Notes: generated from the letters alone by a model not told the origin. 64,000 bases of DNA from Paenibacillus sp. FSL R5-0766 (GCF_037971845.1 NZ_CP150227.1:3658001-3722000); one strand, 5' to 3'; positions 54,034 through 63,599 are shown, numbered from the stretch's first letter. Numbers and translations: made by a program.

Positions 54034-55590
54034 TTACCTGCCGGGAATTTCATTCAGCGAGTGTTCTTGTTCCTCCAGCAGTCGTTTCAGTTTTTGGCGC
54101 TGCCGTTTTTCTTTCTGACGGCGCTCTCTGTCCTCAGCTTGCAGAGCCTTGAGCAGGGAGAAACACATACCAATAAGAACAACAGCGAACGGCAGTGCGG
54201 CAACAATGGAGGCCGTCTGGAGACCGTTCAACCCCCCGCTGATCAGTAGGACTATCGCGATGGCGGACTGCATGATTCCCCAGGTTAATTTCACTCTCGT
54301 ACTCGGGTCCAGCTTGCCATCTGAGGACAGCATACCTAGCACAAAGGTAGCCGAATCAGCCGACGTAATAAAGAAGGTCATGATCAGGAGTGTAGCAATG
54401 AATGCTATGATCGTACCCAAAGGAAGCTGCTCCAGTGTAAGGAATAAAGCGGTTGTCGTATCTTGTTTGACGGCCTCCGCCAAATGGGCGGCATTAAACA
54501 ATTCGAGGTGAAGTCCTGTTCCACCGAAAACGGAGAACCAGATAAATCCGAACAGGCTTGGAAAAACCATGACGTAAATTACAAACTCCTTTATGGTTCT
54601 TCCTCGGGATACCCTTGCGATAAACGTGCCAACAAAGGGAGCCCATGCGATCCACCATGCCCAGTAAAATAACGTCCATGCTCCAATCCAGGTTTCTCTT
54701 GAGAACGGTGTCAGTCTCAAACTCATGTTAATAATATTCTGCATGTAACTGCCCAATGTTGTCGTGAATGTGTCAAATATAAAAGAAGTCGGTCCAGTCA
54801 CCAATACAAACACCATCAATAGCACAGCTATAACTAGGTTGGTGTTGCTCAAAATCTTAATACCTTTATCCAGACCGGAGGTTGCCGAGATCAAAAACAG
54901 TACGGTAACAATTGAGATAATGACAATCTGGGACAGCGTCGAGTTTGGGATACCGAATAAGTAATTCAGACCCCCACCGATCTGAAGCGCACCCAATCCA
55001 AGAGAGGTTGCAACACCGAAGATCGTTGCAATGACTGCAAGAATATCAATGATCTTACCAAGCCAGCCTGCAGCAAGACGTTCACCGATCAGCGGAATAA
55101 AGGTGGAACTGATCAGTCCTTTGTAGCCTTTCCGGAACTGGAAGTAAGCGAGCGCCAAGCCGATGACGGTATAGATAGCCCAAGGATGAAGCCCCCAGTG
55201 GAAAAAGGAATAACGCATTGAAAGTCTTGCTGCTTGCGTTGTTTCGGGTACCGCGCCCTCCGGTGCAGATAAATAGTGGGACAGCGGTTCAGCAACTCCC
55301 CAGAAAACCAGCCCAATACCCATACCAGCGCTAAACAGCATGGACAGCCAGGAAACCGTAGAATATTCCGGCTCATCATCGTCATCCCCCAGCCTAATAC
55401 CGCCAAATCGGCTGAACGCCAGATAGAAAGCAAAGATCAGGAAGAACAGTGTCGCTAGCAAATAAAACCAGCCAAAATTCTGAATAGAGAAGTTGTAGGC
55501 AACATTAGCCACATCCGCCAGCTGAGCAGGAGCGACGGCTCCCCATATTGCAAACAGTACAACGATAATAATTGTGATTGTAAATACCAT
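54034..55590 (-). CDS. BCCT-family glycine betaine/choline transporter
   Basis: A 518-residue secondary transporter with about 12 membrane segments that imports betaine, choline or carnitine, mostly as osmoprotectants. The signature region WTLFYWAWWIAWAPFVG, FIARVSRGRTIKEF and the betaine-site tryptophans are present; GMGIGLVFWGVAEPL is the family's glycine-rich stretch. The charged C-terminal tail (about 475-518) is expected to sense osmotic stress. CGGAGGG precedes the ATG. Monocistronic; a hairpin lies about 100 bp upstream. Confidence 0.94.
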   Translation of the reverse strand: MVFTITIIIVVLFAIWGAVAPAQLADVANVAYNFSIQNFGWFYLLATLFFLIFAFYLAFSRFGGIRLGDDDDEPEYSTVSWLSMLFSAGMGIGLVFWGVAEPLSHYLSAPEGAVPETTQAARLSMRYSFFHWGLHPWAIYTVIGLALAYFQFRKGYKGLISSTFIPLIGERLAAGWLGKIIDILAVIATIFGVATSLGLGALQIGGGLNYLFGIPNSTLSQIVIISIVTVLFLISATSGLDKGIKILSNTNLVIAVLLMVFVLVTGPTSFIFDTFTTTLGSYMQNIINMSLRLTPFSRETWIGAWTLFYWAWWIAWAPFVGTFIARVSRGRTIKEFVIYVMVFPSLFGFIWFSVFGGTGLHLELFNAAHLAEAVKQDTTTALFLTLEQLPLGTIIAFIATLLIMTFFITSADSATFVLGMLSSDGKLDPSTRVKLTWGIMQSAIAIVLLISGGLNGLQTASIVAALPFAVVLIGMCFSLLKALQAEDRERRQKEKRQRQKLKRLLEEQEHSLNEIPGR

Positions 55591-55689
55591 GATGAGACCC
55601 TCCGTTATGTAAGCTTAGCCAACTGTTCCTTAGTATGTGCTAGTCCGACTTGTAATATTTCGGAAAGCTAGCTGTTGATAAATTAAAAC

Positions 55690-55722
55690 AAACCGCCGTG
55701 TAATGAAACACCCGTCGGTTTA
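55690..55722 (-). repeat. Hairpin upstream of the BCCT gene
   Basis: Read on the minus strand, AACCGACGGGTGT pairs imperfectly with ACACGGCGGTT and runs into TGTTTTAATTT, like a terminator. It may end upstream transcription or act as an attenuator for the transporter gene. Confidence 0.4.
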
Positions 55723-55865
55723 TTCGTTCCCTTTTCCGTTGCCCTTATGAAGTTTAGTTATGCTCATTTTAGAGTAAAATGAGAAGGCGATTCCAAAGAG
55801 AATTCAACTCCAAAATAAGGTTATTATAATGAAAAAGATTCCGAAGATATGATAGGGTGATAGGG

Positions 55866-56337
55866 ATGAGAAGACTTGAGTCTGGTATGTCAGTAAACAA
55901 CGAATTATTTTCTGATATTGTAATGTAGATTCAATGACCGGATTTTACAAGCGGCGAATATCGTCAATTGTTCCTTTACCGGCAAGCTAGTGGATATTAC
56001 GTTTGAGGGAATTGGCAACCAAAAGCTAATCGCCAATTTTGAAAACTGCAACCTTGACGGTGTTCGTTTTGTCAGTTGTGATCTGACGCAATGTATTCCG
56101 CCAAAATCCAAAAACCATGTGTATGTTGAACAGGTATCCGCACGTGTGAAAAATGCTCTGACGAAGATAGACGATGACCCTAATCTATCTGAAGATGATC
56201 GGAAAGTACTGGTACGGAGTCTGCGCAGGCTTGGGCCTATGGAACAATATATTTTTAACACAGCGCATATGAAGAAATTATATGGTGATGTTTTTGTTGA
56301 ACGATTTTTCAGTAGTCTGGATTGTAACATTGCGTAA
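55866..56337 (+). pseudogene. Remnant of a pentapeptide-repeat-like protein
   Basis: From about 55930 the frame reads AANIVNCSFTGKLVDITFEG, FENCNLDGVRFVSCDLTQCI, the five-residue periodicity of pentapeptide-repeat-like proteins, then a helical C-terminus up to 56337. No good start exists: the first GTG in frame is 55990, inside the repeat. A separate 20-codon ORF with a plausible ribosome binding site (55866, MRRLESGMSVNNELFSDIVM) ends just before it and may be the original N-terminus, separated by a small deletion. I call it a probable pseudogene; a shorter functional protein is possible. Confidence 0.55.
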
Positions 56338-56494
56338 ACCTAAACAACAGAAATTATATAGGATAACAACGGGAACAGTATATATGTATAGAGTAGCCTT
56401 TTCCTTGAATCTAGAAACTTGACGTAGAGTAGATGAAGTGTTGTATAAATTATCGCAATAAGGGGAGCGTAGAACAAAAAAAGGTGGAAGATAA

Positions 56495-57118
56495 ATGTAC
56501 CGATTATTCATTTTGATACCCTGTTTTTTTCTGTTGCTTGGAACAACTTTTAGTGCCTGGGGAGCAGAGATTAACCGTTCTTCTCTCATAAAAGATCTTC
56601 AAAAAGGCGGATACATCCTTTATATCCGACATGGAGATGCAACTGTAGGGGAAGATCAACAAAACTTTAGTTTAACAGATTGCACTACGCAGAGGAATTT
56701 AAGTGTTTTGGGAAAGGAACAAGCTGAAAAGTATGGCGATGCTATCCGTAAATTAAACATTCCCGTCCAAATACCTTTAGAAGCAAGTCCATTATGTAGA
56801 ACCCTCCAAACGGCTCAGATTGCTTTTGGTACACAACATATAAAAGTAAATGAATTCTGGTTAAACATATATAATCTCGGTCAAAACCCGAGCACTGAAA
56901 AAATAAATAGTACATTGCAAGCATTTACAAATGAAATTGAACAAATACCTCCAACTCATGTTAACAGAGTAATTATAGCTCACTCTTTTCCTCCCGGGAT
57001 AGGATTAGGAGAACTCGCGAGTATGGAGACCGTAATTCTAAAACCACTGGGAGATCAAAAAGGGTATGAGGTTATTGGGAAATTGACATTAGAAGATCTT
57101 TTACAACTAGCCGGATAG
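56495..57118 (+). CDS. Exported histidine phosphatase-family protein
   Basis: A 207-residue protein with a signal peptide (about 1-23, cleavage near WGA-EIN) and a histidine-phosphatase core: the RHG motif in LYIRHGDAT with the phospho-His, LEASPLCRTLQTAQIAFG with the Arg, and VIIAHSFPPG with the second His. It probably acts outside the membrane on a phosphate ester, substrate unknown. AAGGTGG lies before the ATG. The gene is alone; a terminator follows. Confidence 0.87.
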   Translation: MYRLFILIPCFFLLLGTTFSAWGAEINRSSLIKDLQKGGYILYIRHGDATVGEDQQNFSLTDCTTQRNLSVLGKEQAEKYGDAIRKLNIPVQIPLEASPLCRTLQTAQIAFGTQHIKVNEFWLNIYNLGQNPSTEKINSTLQAFTNEIEQIPPTHVNRVIIAHSFPPGIGLGELASMETVILKPLGDQKGYEVIGKLTLEDLLQLAG

Positions 57119-57191
57119 CCGGAATGTCAAACTAAATTGAAGATTGTAATTCATGAGGCAAAATTTAAAAAAATGGATTGAAGTGAAAGGA

Positions 57192-57227
57192 AGGGGGCCG
57201 CTTTTGGTGACAAAAGTTGCCCTCTTT
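57192..57227 (+). terminator. Terminator after the histidine phosphatase gene
   Basis: AGGGGGCCGCTTTTG pairs, with mismatches, with CAAAAGTTGCCCTCT across four bases, followed by TT. It may also act for the converging FAD monooxygenase. Confidence 0.7.
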
Positions 57228-57247
57228 AATTTCCTCTTGAATTAATC

Positions 57248-58840
57248 TTATTTCCCGCTGGCCTTATCCAAATCAGTTGCTCGATATATGGAATTCAAGT
57301 AATTCGAAATCGATGAAGTATCATCAATGGAGGTACGCATTGCAATGTAACCGTCGGGACGAATCAATATGAGTTCTTTATTTGTTACATCGTAAATTCG
57401 ATAGGCATTACCTGCTGTGTCTATTAAACCTTCCGCCGCCCCCTCCATGCTGGATGGCAGGATATAATGTATATGGAGTTCGTTGTTGGTGAAGTTCATT
57501 AGCGAAGGATCGATGCTGTTTGCAAAAGCCAAAAGCGTCCAGTGTGGGCCTCGCAATAGGTCAAAGAGACTTCCTGCAAATCCGGTGCCTTGCAGGCCCC
57601 TAGCATTAGGAGCACGATCCCCAGGAAATGAACGGGTAGCATTTGTTCGAGCAGGATGACGGGTAAGCGAACTTGAGCGATAGGAAATGAGTAGCCCACT
57701 CGTCAGATCGTCGGATATGCTGCTCAAAGTTTGGGACAACCCTCCGCCTTCAGTCGCCGTTCCTATGACCACGCCCATCTTCTTCGTGCTGTCCTCAAGA
57801 ACAGATTGAGCCACTGGGCGGCGCTCCTCATCGTACGTGTCGAGTAAGGCAGTGTCCGCTCCCCGCATCACAGCCGCCAGCTTCCAGCCGAGATTGTACG
57901 CGTCCTGCATCCCCGTATTCATGCCTTGACCACCGGCCGGCGAATGAACATGAGCAGCATCGCCGGCAAGGAAGACCCGGCCGTTACGGTAACATTCGAC
58001 CATACGAACGTTGACCCGATAGATGGACAGCCAGGAAGCATCCGTGAGTCGAACACGTCCAGCCCCGGCGCGACGGTCAAACATGGCTTGATACGCCTCT
58101 AGCGACGGCTGCTCTGGTTCTTCGATGTCTTCCGGAATTGTAGCCTGCAGTTGCCAAATATCGGATTTTGGCAGCGGCGTCACCCCGACCATCCCCTCCG
58201 AAGAAGTCCAGATATGGATATGGTCACGATCTAACCCTTCCAATCGTACATCGCCAAGATACCATCGCTCATGATCGTGTGTTTCCCCAACCAGCGGTAA
58301 GTGAATAAATTTGCGGATATTGCTTTTGCCTCCGTCAGCGCCGACTACATAACGAGCGCGAATTTGCTCTTCTCCTTGTGGTGAATTCACGGTTATCGTT
58401 ACACCATCCTCATCCTGAACAAGACTTATCGCTTCCATGCCCAACTCAACTTGACCATCAAGCACTGCATATCGGTCGCGCAATGCTTTTTCCACATCAT
58501 ATTGAGCAATCCAGACCGGATCACTATAGGGTGTTTCAAGTTCGGGGCTGGCTGCAACGGTAATAGCCGGCTTGTCCACACTCCTGCCATCTGCGGTATA
58601 ATAACGAACAGGCAAATCCACAACACCTGTGTCCATAATGTAACGAACGGCCTCCAAATCATCAACAACCTCAAGCGAGCGGGGCTGGATTGCTTTGGCG
58701 CGAGAAGCAACGTTAAATAAGGAGCTTCGTTCAATAATACGATGGTCCACGTTTCGACGGGCAAGGTCACAGGCAAGTGTAAGCCCTGTTGGTCCGGCCC
58801 CGACAATAAGAACATCAACAAAAGACGGCTTGCTATTCAT
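57248..58840 (-). CDS. FAD-dependent aromatic monooxygenase (PHBH fold)
   Basis: A 530-residue group A flavoprotein hydroxylase. GAGPTGLTLACDLARR binds ADP, VVGADGGKSNIRK is the DG motif and FLAGDAAHVHSPAGGQG the GD motif; the C-terminal thioredoxin-like domain (about 400-530) is typical of phenol or antibiotic hydroxylases such as the PheA, MhpA and TetX-like enzymes. It uses NAD(P)H and O2 to hydroxylate an aromatic or polyketide substrate. AAGGAGG precedes the ATG. Divergent from a TetR regulator with a palindrome between, so it is likely induced by substrate; resistance to an antibiotic is one possible role. Confidence 0.9.
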   Translation of the reverse strand: MNSKPSFVDVLIVGAGPTGLTLACDLARRNVDHRIIERSSLFNVASRAKAIQPRSLEVVDDLEAVRYIMDTGVVDLPVRYYTADGRSVDKPAITVAASPELETPYSDPVWIAQYDVEKALRDRYAVLDGQVELGMEAISLVQDEDGVTITVNSPQGEEQIRARYVVGADGGKSNIRKFIHLPLVGETHDHERWYLGDVRLEGLDRDHIHIWTSSEGMVGVTPLPKSDIWQLQATIPEDIEEPEQPSLEAYQAMFDRRAGAGRVRLTDASWLSIYRVNVRMVECYRNGRVFLAGDAAHVHSPAGGQGMNTGMQDAYNLGWKLAAVMRGADTALLDTYDEERRPVAQSVLEDSTKKMGVVIGTATEGGGLSQTLSSISDDLTSGLLISYRSSSLTRHPARTNATRSFPGDRAPNARGLQGTGFAGSLFDLLRGPHWTLLAFANSIDPSLMNFTNNELHIHYILPSSMEGAAEGLIDTAGNAYRIYDVTNKELILIRPDGYIAMRTSIDDTSSISNYLNSIYRATDLDKASGK

Positions 58841-58887
58841 GAATAGAATCCTCCTTGTTCATTGATTTGATATGCTACATTTGTTAT

Positions 58888-58907
58888 ACTACACCGTGCA
58901 GTGTAGT
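58888..58907. promoter_or_regulatory. Operator candidate between the monooxygenase and TetR genes
   Basis: ACTACAC and GTGTAGT are perfect inverted arms around CGTGCA, in the 130-bp divergent promoter region, 47 bp from the monooxygenase start. This is a typical TetR-family site. Confidence 0.75.
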
Positions 58908-58970
58908 TTGTAAACAGAACAGAACTCCAATCAATTTCTGATGGTATACCTATAAGGGGGCAACGTAAGA

Positions 58971-59606
58971 ATGGATCATACGGAAAACAAGAAAATACGC
59001 AAAGGCTCTTCAGACAAAAGAGCTAAAATTATGGCGGCAGCACGAGACCTGTTTCTTTCCGATGGGTTTGATCGATCCAGCGTCGATGCGGTCGCAGCTA
59101 AAGCGGGAGTTTCCAAACGGACAGTTTATGATTATTATGGCGACAAACAGAATCTACTGCTTGCCGTTGTTGAAGAATCCAGTTTGGCGGTTCTGGACAT
59201 GATTGAGCAAGGAATTTCAGATCACCTCTTGGAATTCGAGGATATGAAGCAGGCGCTCATCTTATTTTGCGAACAAATTGTAGCTTCTGCGAACGGTTCG
59301 TCCGATTACATGGCTTTGATCCGTCTGGTTACGGTGGAAGCCGCTAACCTGCCAGACTCTTTTTTTGAAAGGCTGGATAACGCAACTGAAAAGGGGATTA
59401 TCAGGAGGTTTACAGAGTTTGGACAAACCGGATTGCTCCATGTGCCCGATCCTGAAATGGCTACAAAGCACTTTGCTGCATTAACGTTTTTATTGGTATT
59501 TAATCAACCTGGAAAAACAGAGGCATTCGAAGAGGAACAAACCAAACGTATCATCACTGAAGGTGTACGCGTTTTTCTTTGTGCTTATGGACCTCGTACC
59601 GTTTAA
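58971..59606 (+). CDS. TetR-family regulator of the FAD monooxygenase
   Basis: A 211-residue TetR/AcrR regulator: N-terminal helix-turn-helix (AARDLFLSDGFDRSSVDAVA, AKAGVSKRTVYDYYGDKQNLL) and a helical ligand-binding C-terminus of the TetR_C_14-like kind. AAGGGGG precedes the ATG. It is divergent from the FAD monooxygenase, and the palindrome at 58888-58907 between them is its likely operator for autoregulation and monooxygenase repression. Confidence 0.92.
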   Translation: MDHTENKKIRKGSSDKRAKIMAAARDLFLSDGFDRSSVDAVAAKAGVSKRTVYDYYGDKQNLLLAVVEESSLAVLDMIEQGISDHLLEFEDMKQALILFCEQIVASANGSSDYMALIRLVTVEAANLPDSFFERLDNATEKGIIRRFTEFGQTGLLHVPDPEMATKHFAALTFLLVFNQPGKTEAFEEEQTKRIITEGVRVFLCAYGPRTV

Positions 59607-59805
59607 AACGAAAATCAACCATCATACTGATTGCGATTTTGTTCAAAAAATAAAACAGGAACCGATAAAACCCGCAATAATGTTCCCAAGTACACCGCCC
59701 GGTACGTCCCGCCCAATCAAGTCTCATCTTCCTGCTGGTGGAGGAATCTAAATCGCTTGTGCTAAGATGGGTGTGGCGAAAACAAGGCTAGATAGGGGTG
59801 TACAG

Positions 59806-60513
59806 TTGAAGAAAATCCTAGTCATTGATGATGAAATCGCAATTCGAGATTTAATTGAGCTGGTGCTAAGGCGAGAAAACTACGATGTGCAGACCGCAGA
59901 GGACGGCAAAACGGGTTTGCAGCTGCTCGACTCTTTTCAACCCGATATAGTGGTACTTGATCTGATGCTGCCTGACTGCTCCGGATATGACCTGTGCAAG
60001 GAAATTACCGGGAAACGTGCCGTTCCTGTGATCATGCTCTCAGCCAAAAACGAGGTAATCGACAAGGTGTTGGGACTAGAGATAGGGGCAGAAGATTACA
60101 TGACCAAACCTTTTGACAACCGTGAATTGCTCGCTCGGATCAAGGTGATTCTGAGAAGAAACGAGAGCAAGGAAGAATCAAGTGAAGGAACAGAAGTGAA
60201 ATCTACACGCATCATACATGAAGAGCTGACATTTGATCTGGAAAGCCGCAGGGTGTTGAAAAACGGTGAACCCGTGTCTTTAACGGCCAAAGAGTTCAAA
60301 ATTCTGGAAACGTTACTCAAGAGGCCAGACAAAATCTTTACCCGGGATGAGCTGCTGCAGATCGGATGGGGATATGACTTTATGGGAGACAGCCGCAGTG
60401 TGGATATGACCATCATGCGATTACGGAAGAAGTTGGAGGATAACGCGGACGAACCGAAGTATGTCAGGACGATTTATGGATTTGGCTATCAACTTGGAGG
60501 TGGCGAGGCCTGA
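59806..60513 (+). CDS. OmpR-family response regulator
   Basis: A 235-residue regulator: receiver domain (about 1-115; LVIDDE, phospho-acceptor D52 in VLDLMLPDCSG, Lys in MTKPFD) and winged-helix DNA-binding domain (about 135-233; LTAKEFKILETLLKRP, VDMTIMRLRKKLEDN). A TTG at 59806 behind AGGGGTG gives the canonical LKKILVIDDE start; the frame itself opens at 59767. Its stop overlaps the beginning of the kinase gene. The signal is unknown; the lipoprotein gene 125 bases after the kinase is a possible target. Confidence 0.93.
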   Translation: MKKILVIDDEIAIRDLIELVLRRENYDVQTAEDGKTGLQLLDSFQPDIVVLDLMLPDCSGYDLCKEITGKRAVPVIMLSAKNEVIDKVLGLEIGAEDYMTKPFDNRELLARIKVILRRNESKEESSEGTEVKSTRIIHEELTFDLESRRVLKNGEPVSLTAKEFKILETLLKRPDKIFTRDELLQIGWGYDFMGDSRSVDMTIMRLRKKLEDNADEPKYVRTIYGFGYQLGGGEA

Positions 60514-61937
60514 AGTATGCAACCCGGTTACTGCTGAATTATTTATTTTTCTCCGTGCTGTCCTTTGGCATTATCATTTTTGCGGTGAATAAAGCCATCG
60601 ATTACTACAGCTTCATTACCATTGAGAAACAGATGATGGAGAAAGCGGATCTGTCCGAGTTGTCCTTCCGTGAGGTGTTATCACAGCATAGGTCATCTTC
60701 AGGAGAGCCCCAGACCAAGGAAATTGTCAGACTTGCTCTGGAGAAGCTGAAAGCTTCAGGCAAGGAAGTACGTATCTATGACAGCTCCAAGCAGTTGCTG
60801 GGCTTGGCTGTGGATGGCATCATCATTAATGATGGCAAACCTCTTATTTTTGAAACAAATATTGAGAAAGCCCTGAGCGGCAGTTATGCCTACACCGTCA
60901 CGGAAGATCATCTGCTTTATTTTGCGACTCCCATTCAGGATCAATTCTACGAAAACGCTTATGTGTATGAGTTCGTGGAGGACATTTCCTACTTTTATGC
61001 GATTATGGATCAAATCCGTTATATCCTGTTTGTCGGCGCAGGCGGATTTATTATACTGATTACGTTATCCAGTCTGTGGATCGCCCGCAACACAACCAAG
61101 CCGATTAAACTGTTGCTTGGCGCTGCGCAAAGTTTCTCCAGACAGGAGTTTCGGAGAGTCCAACTTAACCGGAAGGATGAGCTGGGCATGCTGGCAGATG
61201 GATTGGATTCCATGGGGCGGCAGCTTCATGATTACATTCAGTACCAGAAACAATTTGTCTCCAACGTATCTCACGAGTTAAAAACACCCTTGGCAGCCAT
61301 TCGTGGTTTCTCTCAATACTTGGTTGAAGGGGAGAACGAGAACAAGGAGCTGCAAAAAATCTATGCCCATCTGCTGCAGGAATCGGATCGGCTGACGCGC
61401 TTGATTAATGAACTTTTATTGTTATCCCGATTCGACAAGGCTGGTTCTAACGAACTAGAAGTCGAGACAACGGAAATGAATGAACTGATTCAGCAAGTCG
61501 CAACGAGTATGGGTGCCAAGGCCAGAGATAAAGGAATCGAGATCATGGTTAGTAAAGTGGAGGGAGGATCAACAGATGGAGGTCTGACAAGAGTCTACGC
61601 CGATGTCAATCCAATGTTGATTTCCCATGCGATCGCGAACCTTGTGGACAATGCCATCAAATATTCAGGCAGTCCATCGCTAATCGAATTGAAGTTGGAA
61701 CATACACCAAGTGAGGTAGTTATACGGATACGTGATCAAGGGATCGGTATCGCGGGCGATGAGCTGGAGAGAGTGCAGGAACGTTTTTACCGGGCGAAAA
61801 ATGCAAGTACAGCGAACGGTTCAGGTCTTGGACTTTCCATTTGCAAAGAGATTGTAGAGCGGTTTAATGGATATATCGACATGGAAAGTCAAATCGGGGA
61901 AGGAACGACCGTTACGATTGTTTTGCCTCGTGCGTAG
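60510..61937 (+). CDS. Sensor histidine kinase with probable CTG start
   Basis: A membrane kinase of about 475 residues: TM1, an extracellular sensor (about 35-165), TM2 (about 168-190), HAMP, HisKA with H255 in VSHELKTPLAAI, and HATPase with DNAIKYS and GSGLGLSICKEIVE. The first ATG/GTG/TTG in frame is GTG 60555, which has no ribosome binding site and cuts TM1 in half. A CTG at 60510 is nine bases after GGAGG, restores YATRLLLNYLFFSVLSFG as the start of TM1 and overlaps the regulator stop as CTGA, the usual coupling geometry. I therefore place the start at CTG. Confidence 0.85.
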   Translation: MKYATRLLLNYLFFSVLSFGIIIFAVNKAIDYYSFITIEKQMMEKADLSELSFREVLSQHRSSSGEPQTKEIVRLALEKLKASGKEVRIYDSSKQLLGLAVDGIIINDGKPLIFETNIEKALSGSYAYTVTEDHLLYFATPIQDQFYENAYVYEFVEDISYFYAIMDQIRYILFVGAGGFIILITLSSLWIARNTTKPIKLLLGAAQSFSRQEFRRVQLNRKDELGMLADGLDSMGRQLHDYIQYQKQFVSNVSHELKTPLAAIRGFSQYLVEGENENKELQKIYAHLLQESDRLTRLINELLLLSRFDKAGSNELEVETTEMNELIQQVATSMGAKARDKGIEIMVSKVEGGSTDGGLTRVYADVNPMLISHAIANLVDNAIKYSGSPSLIELKLEHTPSEVVIRIRDQGIGIAGDELERVQERFYRAKNASTANGSGLGLSICKEIVERFNGYIDMESQIGEGTTVTIVLPRA

Positions 61938-62062
61938 ACCTGCATCTAAACCCAAGCCTAAATAATTAACGTTACAAGATTGGTACATTTCTGTTATGAG
62001 ACTAACAAATGTTTTATTTATAATCACTTCATAAGAACAAATCACACATTTATGGAGGGATC

Positions 62063-62767
62063 ATGATGAAATTGATAAACAAAGCAACAGGTGTTATCGT
62101 ACTAGGTGCTCTACTAACGGTGGCATTAGCGGGCTGTCAGTCCAGTGATGCTACATCTCCAGCAACCGGACAGAACACAGCGAATGAACAAAGCAAAGGC
62201 GAAGGAGCAACCAATTCTCCTGCGCCTGCTTCCGAAAGTTCGGAAGAAAAGGGTACTGAAGCTATTAAAGAAGGTTCGATGGAGAAGGAAGGCAATGTGG
62301 TGCTGAAGGAGCTTGCTTTTGTCTATAATGAGCACACCATCGCGATTTCGGATACAGCGAACGAAGATCAGATGGAACAGATGCTGGGCAAACCGGATAA
62401 CCTGAAATCTCATACGTACAGTGCCGACGATGGAACCAACATGGATACGTTAATCGGTTTTACAGAAAAGGTCTATACGTATCCTGGTCTGGAGATTAAA
62501 ACAATCAGTATACCGGAAGGAAAACAAGACTCCATCTTTCATATCGAAATCACAGATCCTAAGTACACGACAGTGCGAAACATTAAAACAGGAGATAGTC
62601 TGGATACACTCAAAGACGCCTACCCCGAGGGGAAACTGCTTGGTGATGGAGCCCCTAATGAGGAGGATGACTTCCGTTACGAGCCATCCAATTATGTGGA
62701 TGTAATGTCGTTTCATATCAAGGATGCCAAGGTGGAGAGCATTCAGATCTACAGCCTTTTGGACTAA
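62063..62767 (+). CDS. Lipoprotein of unknown function
   Basis: A 234-residue lipoprotein with lipobox ALAGC near residue 25, then a Ser/Thr/Pro/Glu-rich linker (about 27-75) and a folded domain (about 80-234) with ISDTANEDQMEQMLGKPD and GDSLDTLKDAYPEGKLL, two repeats of a pattern that recalls small secreted proteins such as DUF4309 members; the match is not certain. GGAGGG precedes tandem ATGs. It follows the two-component system and may be its target or sensor partner. Confidence 0.75.
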   Translation: MMKLINKATGVIVLGALLTVALAGCQSSDATSPATGQNTANEQSKGEGATNSPAPASESSEEKGTEAIKEGSMEKEGNVVLKELAFVYNEHTIAISDTANEDQMEQMLGKPDNLKSHTYSADDGTNMDTLIGFTEKVYTYPGLEIKTISIPEGKQDSIFHIEITDPKYTTVRNIKTGDSLDTLKDAYPEGKLLGDGAPNEEDDFRYEPSNYVDVMSFHIKDAKVESIQIYSLLD

Positions 62768-62801
62768 TATTAAGTCGAAGGACAAGAACATAGTCCTATT
62801 G

Positions 62802-62826
62802 AAGTCGCTAATTTAGCGGCTTTTTT
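62802..62826 (+). terminator. Terminator of the lipoprotein gene
   Basis: AAGTCGCTAATTTAGCGGCTT followed by TTTT nearly repeats the terminator at 19879-19903. Confidence 0.88.
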
Positions 62827-62873
62827 GCTGTAATCGCATCTTTATGGGACGTGATCTATGAATGAGCTTCATG

Positions 62874-63443
62874 CTAGTCTAACATGATTTTCTCGTTTAC
62901 CATTTGATAGTAATACTCATCCATCTGTTCCGCCGTAACATCTTCTTCAAGATGATATATCCACCACGTCACAAGTAAACTAATGACCCCTGAATGATAT
63001 TCGGCTAAGAGTTCTATGGGAGGTGAAAATGGTTTACCTCTTCTTTTTAGTTCCAGAAAATCTCTTCTGGATATATCTCCGATATAGTTTTTGAAAAAGT
63101 CAGTAAATCCCTTGTCATTCTTCTGGTTCTGAACAATCGGCTCCAGTAAATTCTCCAACATGAATCTAGATAGGCTTTGCAAGGGCTGCCGAAGCCGATC
63201 TTCTATACTCATTTGCAAATAATCCTGAAGAACCCACGTAAGGGTAGCGGATAACAGCGCAAATTTATCATCAAAATGTTTGTAAAACGTTGTACGGTGA
63301 ACCATCGCTTTGTCACATATCTCATTAATCGTGATATTGCTGAATAGTCTGCCTTGCTCAGATAACAGATCTTTAAAGGCCATAATTAATAATTTATGAG
63401 TCCGGGCAACTCTTAAATCAAGCTTTTTTTCATTGATTTTCAT
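62874..63443 (-). CDS. TetR-family transcriptional regulator
   Basis: A 189-residue TetR/AcrR protein: AFKDLLSEQGRLFSNITINE, ICDKAMVHRTTFYKHFDDKF is the helix-turn-helix, and the C-terminal half is of the TetR_C_7/dhaS-like type. Only a weak GGTG precedes the ATG. It is divergent from an FAD-dependent oxidoreductase at 63600, and ATACCAA/TTGGTAT half-sites lie between them. Confidence 0.9.
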   Translation of the reverse strand: MKINEKKLDLRVARTHKLLIMAFKDLLSEQGRLFSNITINEICDKAMVHRTTFYKHFDDKFALLSATLTWVLQDYLQMSIEDRLRQPLQSLSRFMLENLLEPIVQNQKNDKGFTDFFKNYIGDISRRDFLELKRRGKPFSPPIELLAEYHSGVISLLVTWWIYHLEEDVTAEQMDEYYYQMVNEKIMLD

Positions 63444-63474
63444 CTACACCACTTCCATATCGTAGTTTAACTAT

Positions 63475-63530
63475 ATACCAACGCTATATTGATTCTTACT
63501 ATAAAAGAAATTTTGATTATATATTGGTAT
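63475..63530. promoter_or_regulatory. Half-sites in the divergent TetR/FAD promoter
   Basis: ATACCAA (63475-63481) and TTGGTAT (63524-63530) are inverted 42 bases apart in an AT-rich region, a weak operator candidate. Confidence 0.35.
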
Positions 63531-63599
63531 TATAAGTAATATTTTGATTGATCTACAAGTGTAGATTAAAATCTAGTTTCTAGAAAGGATGAATCTCCG

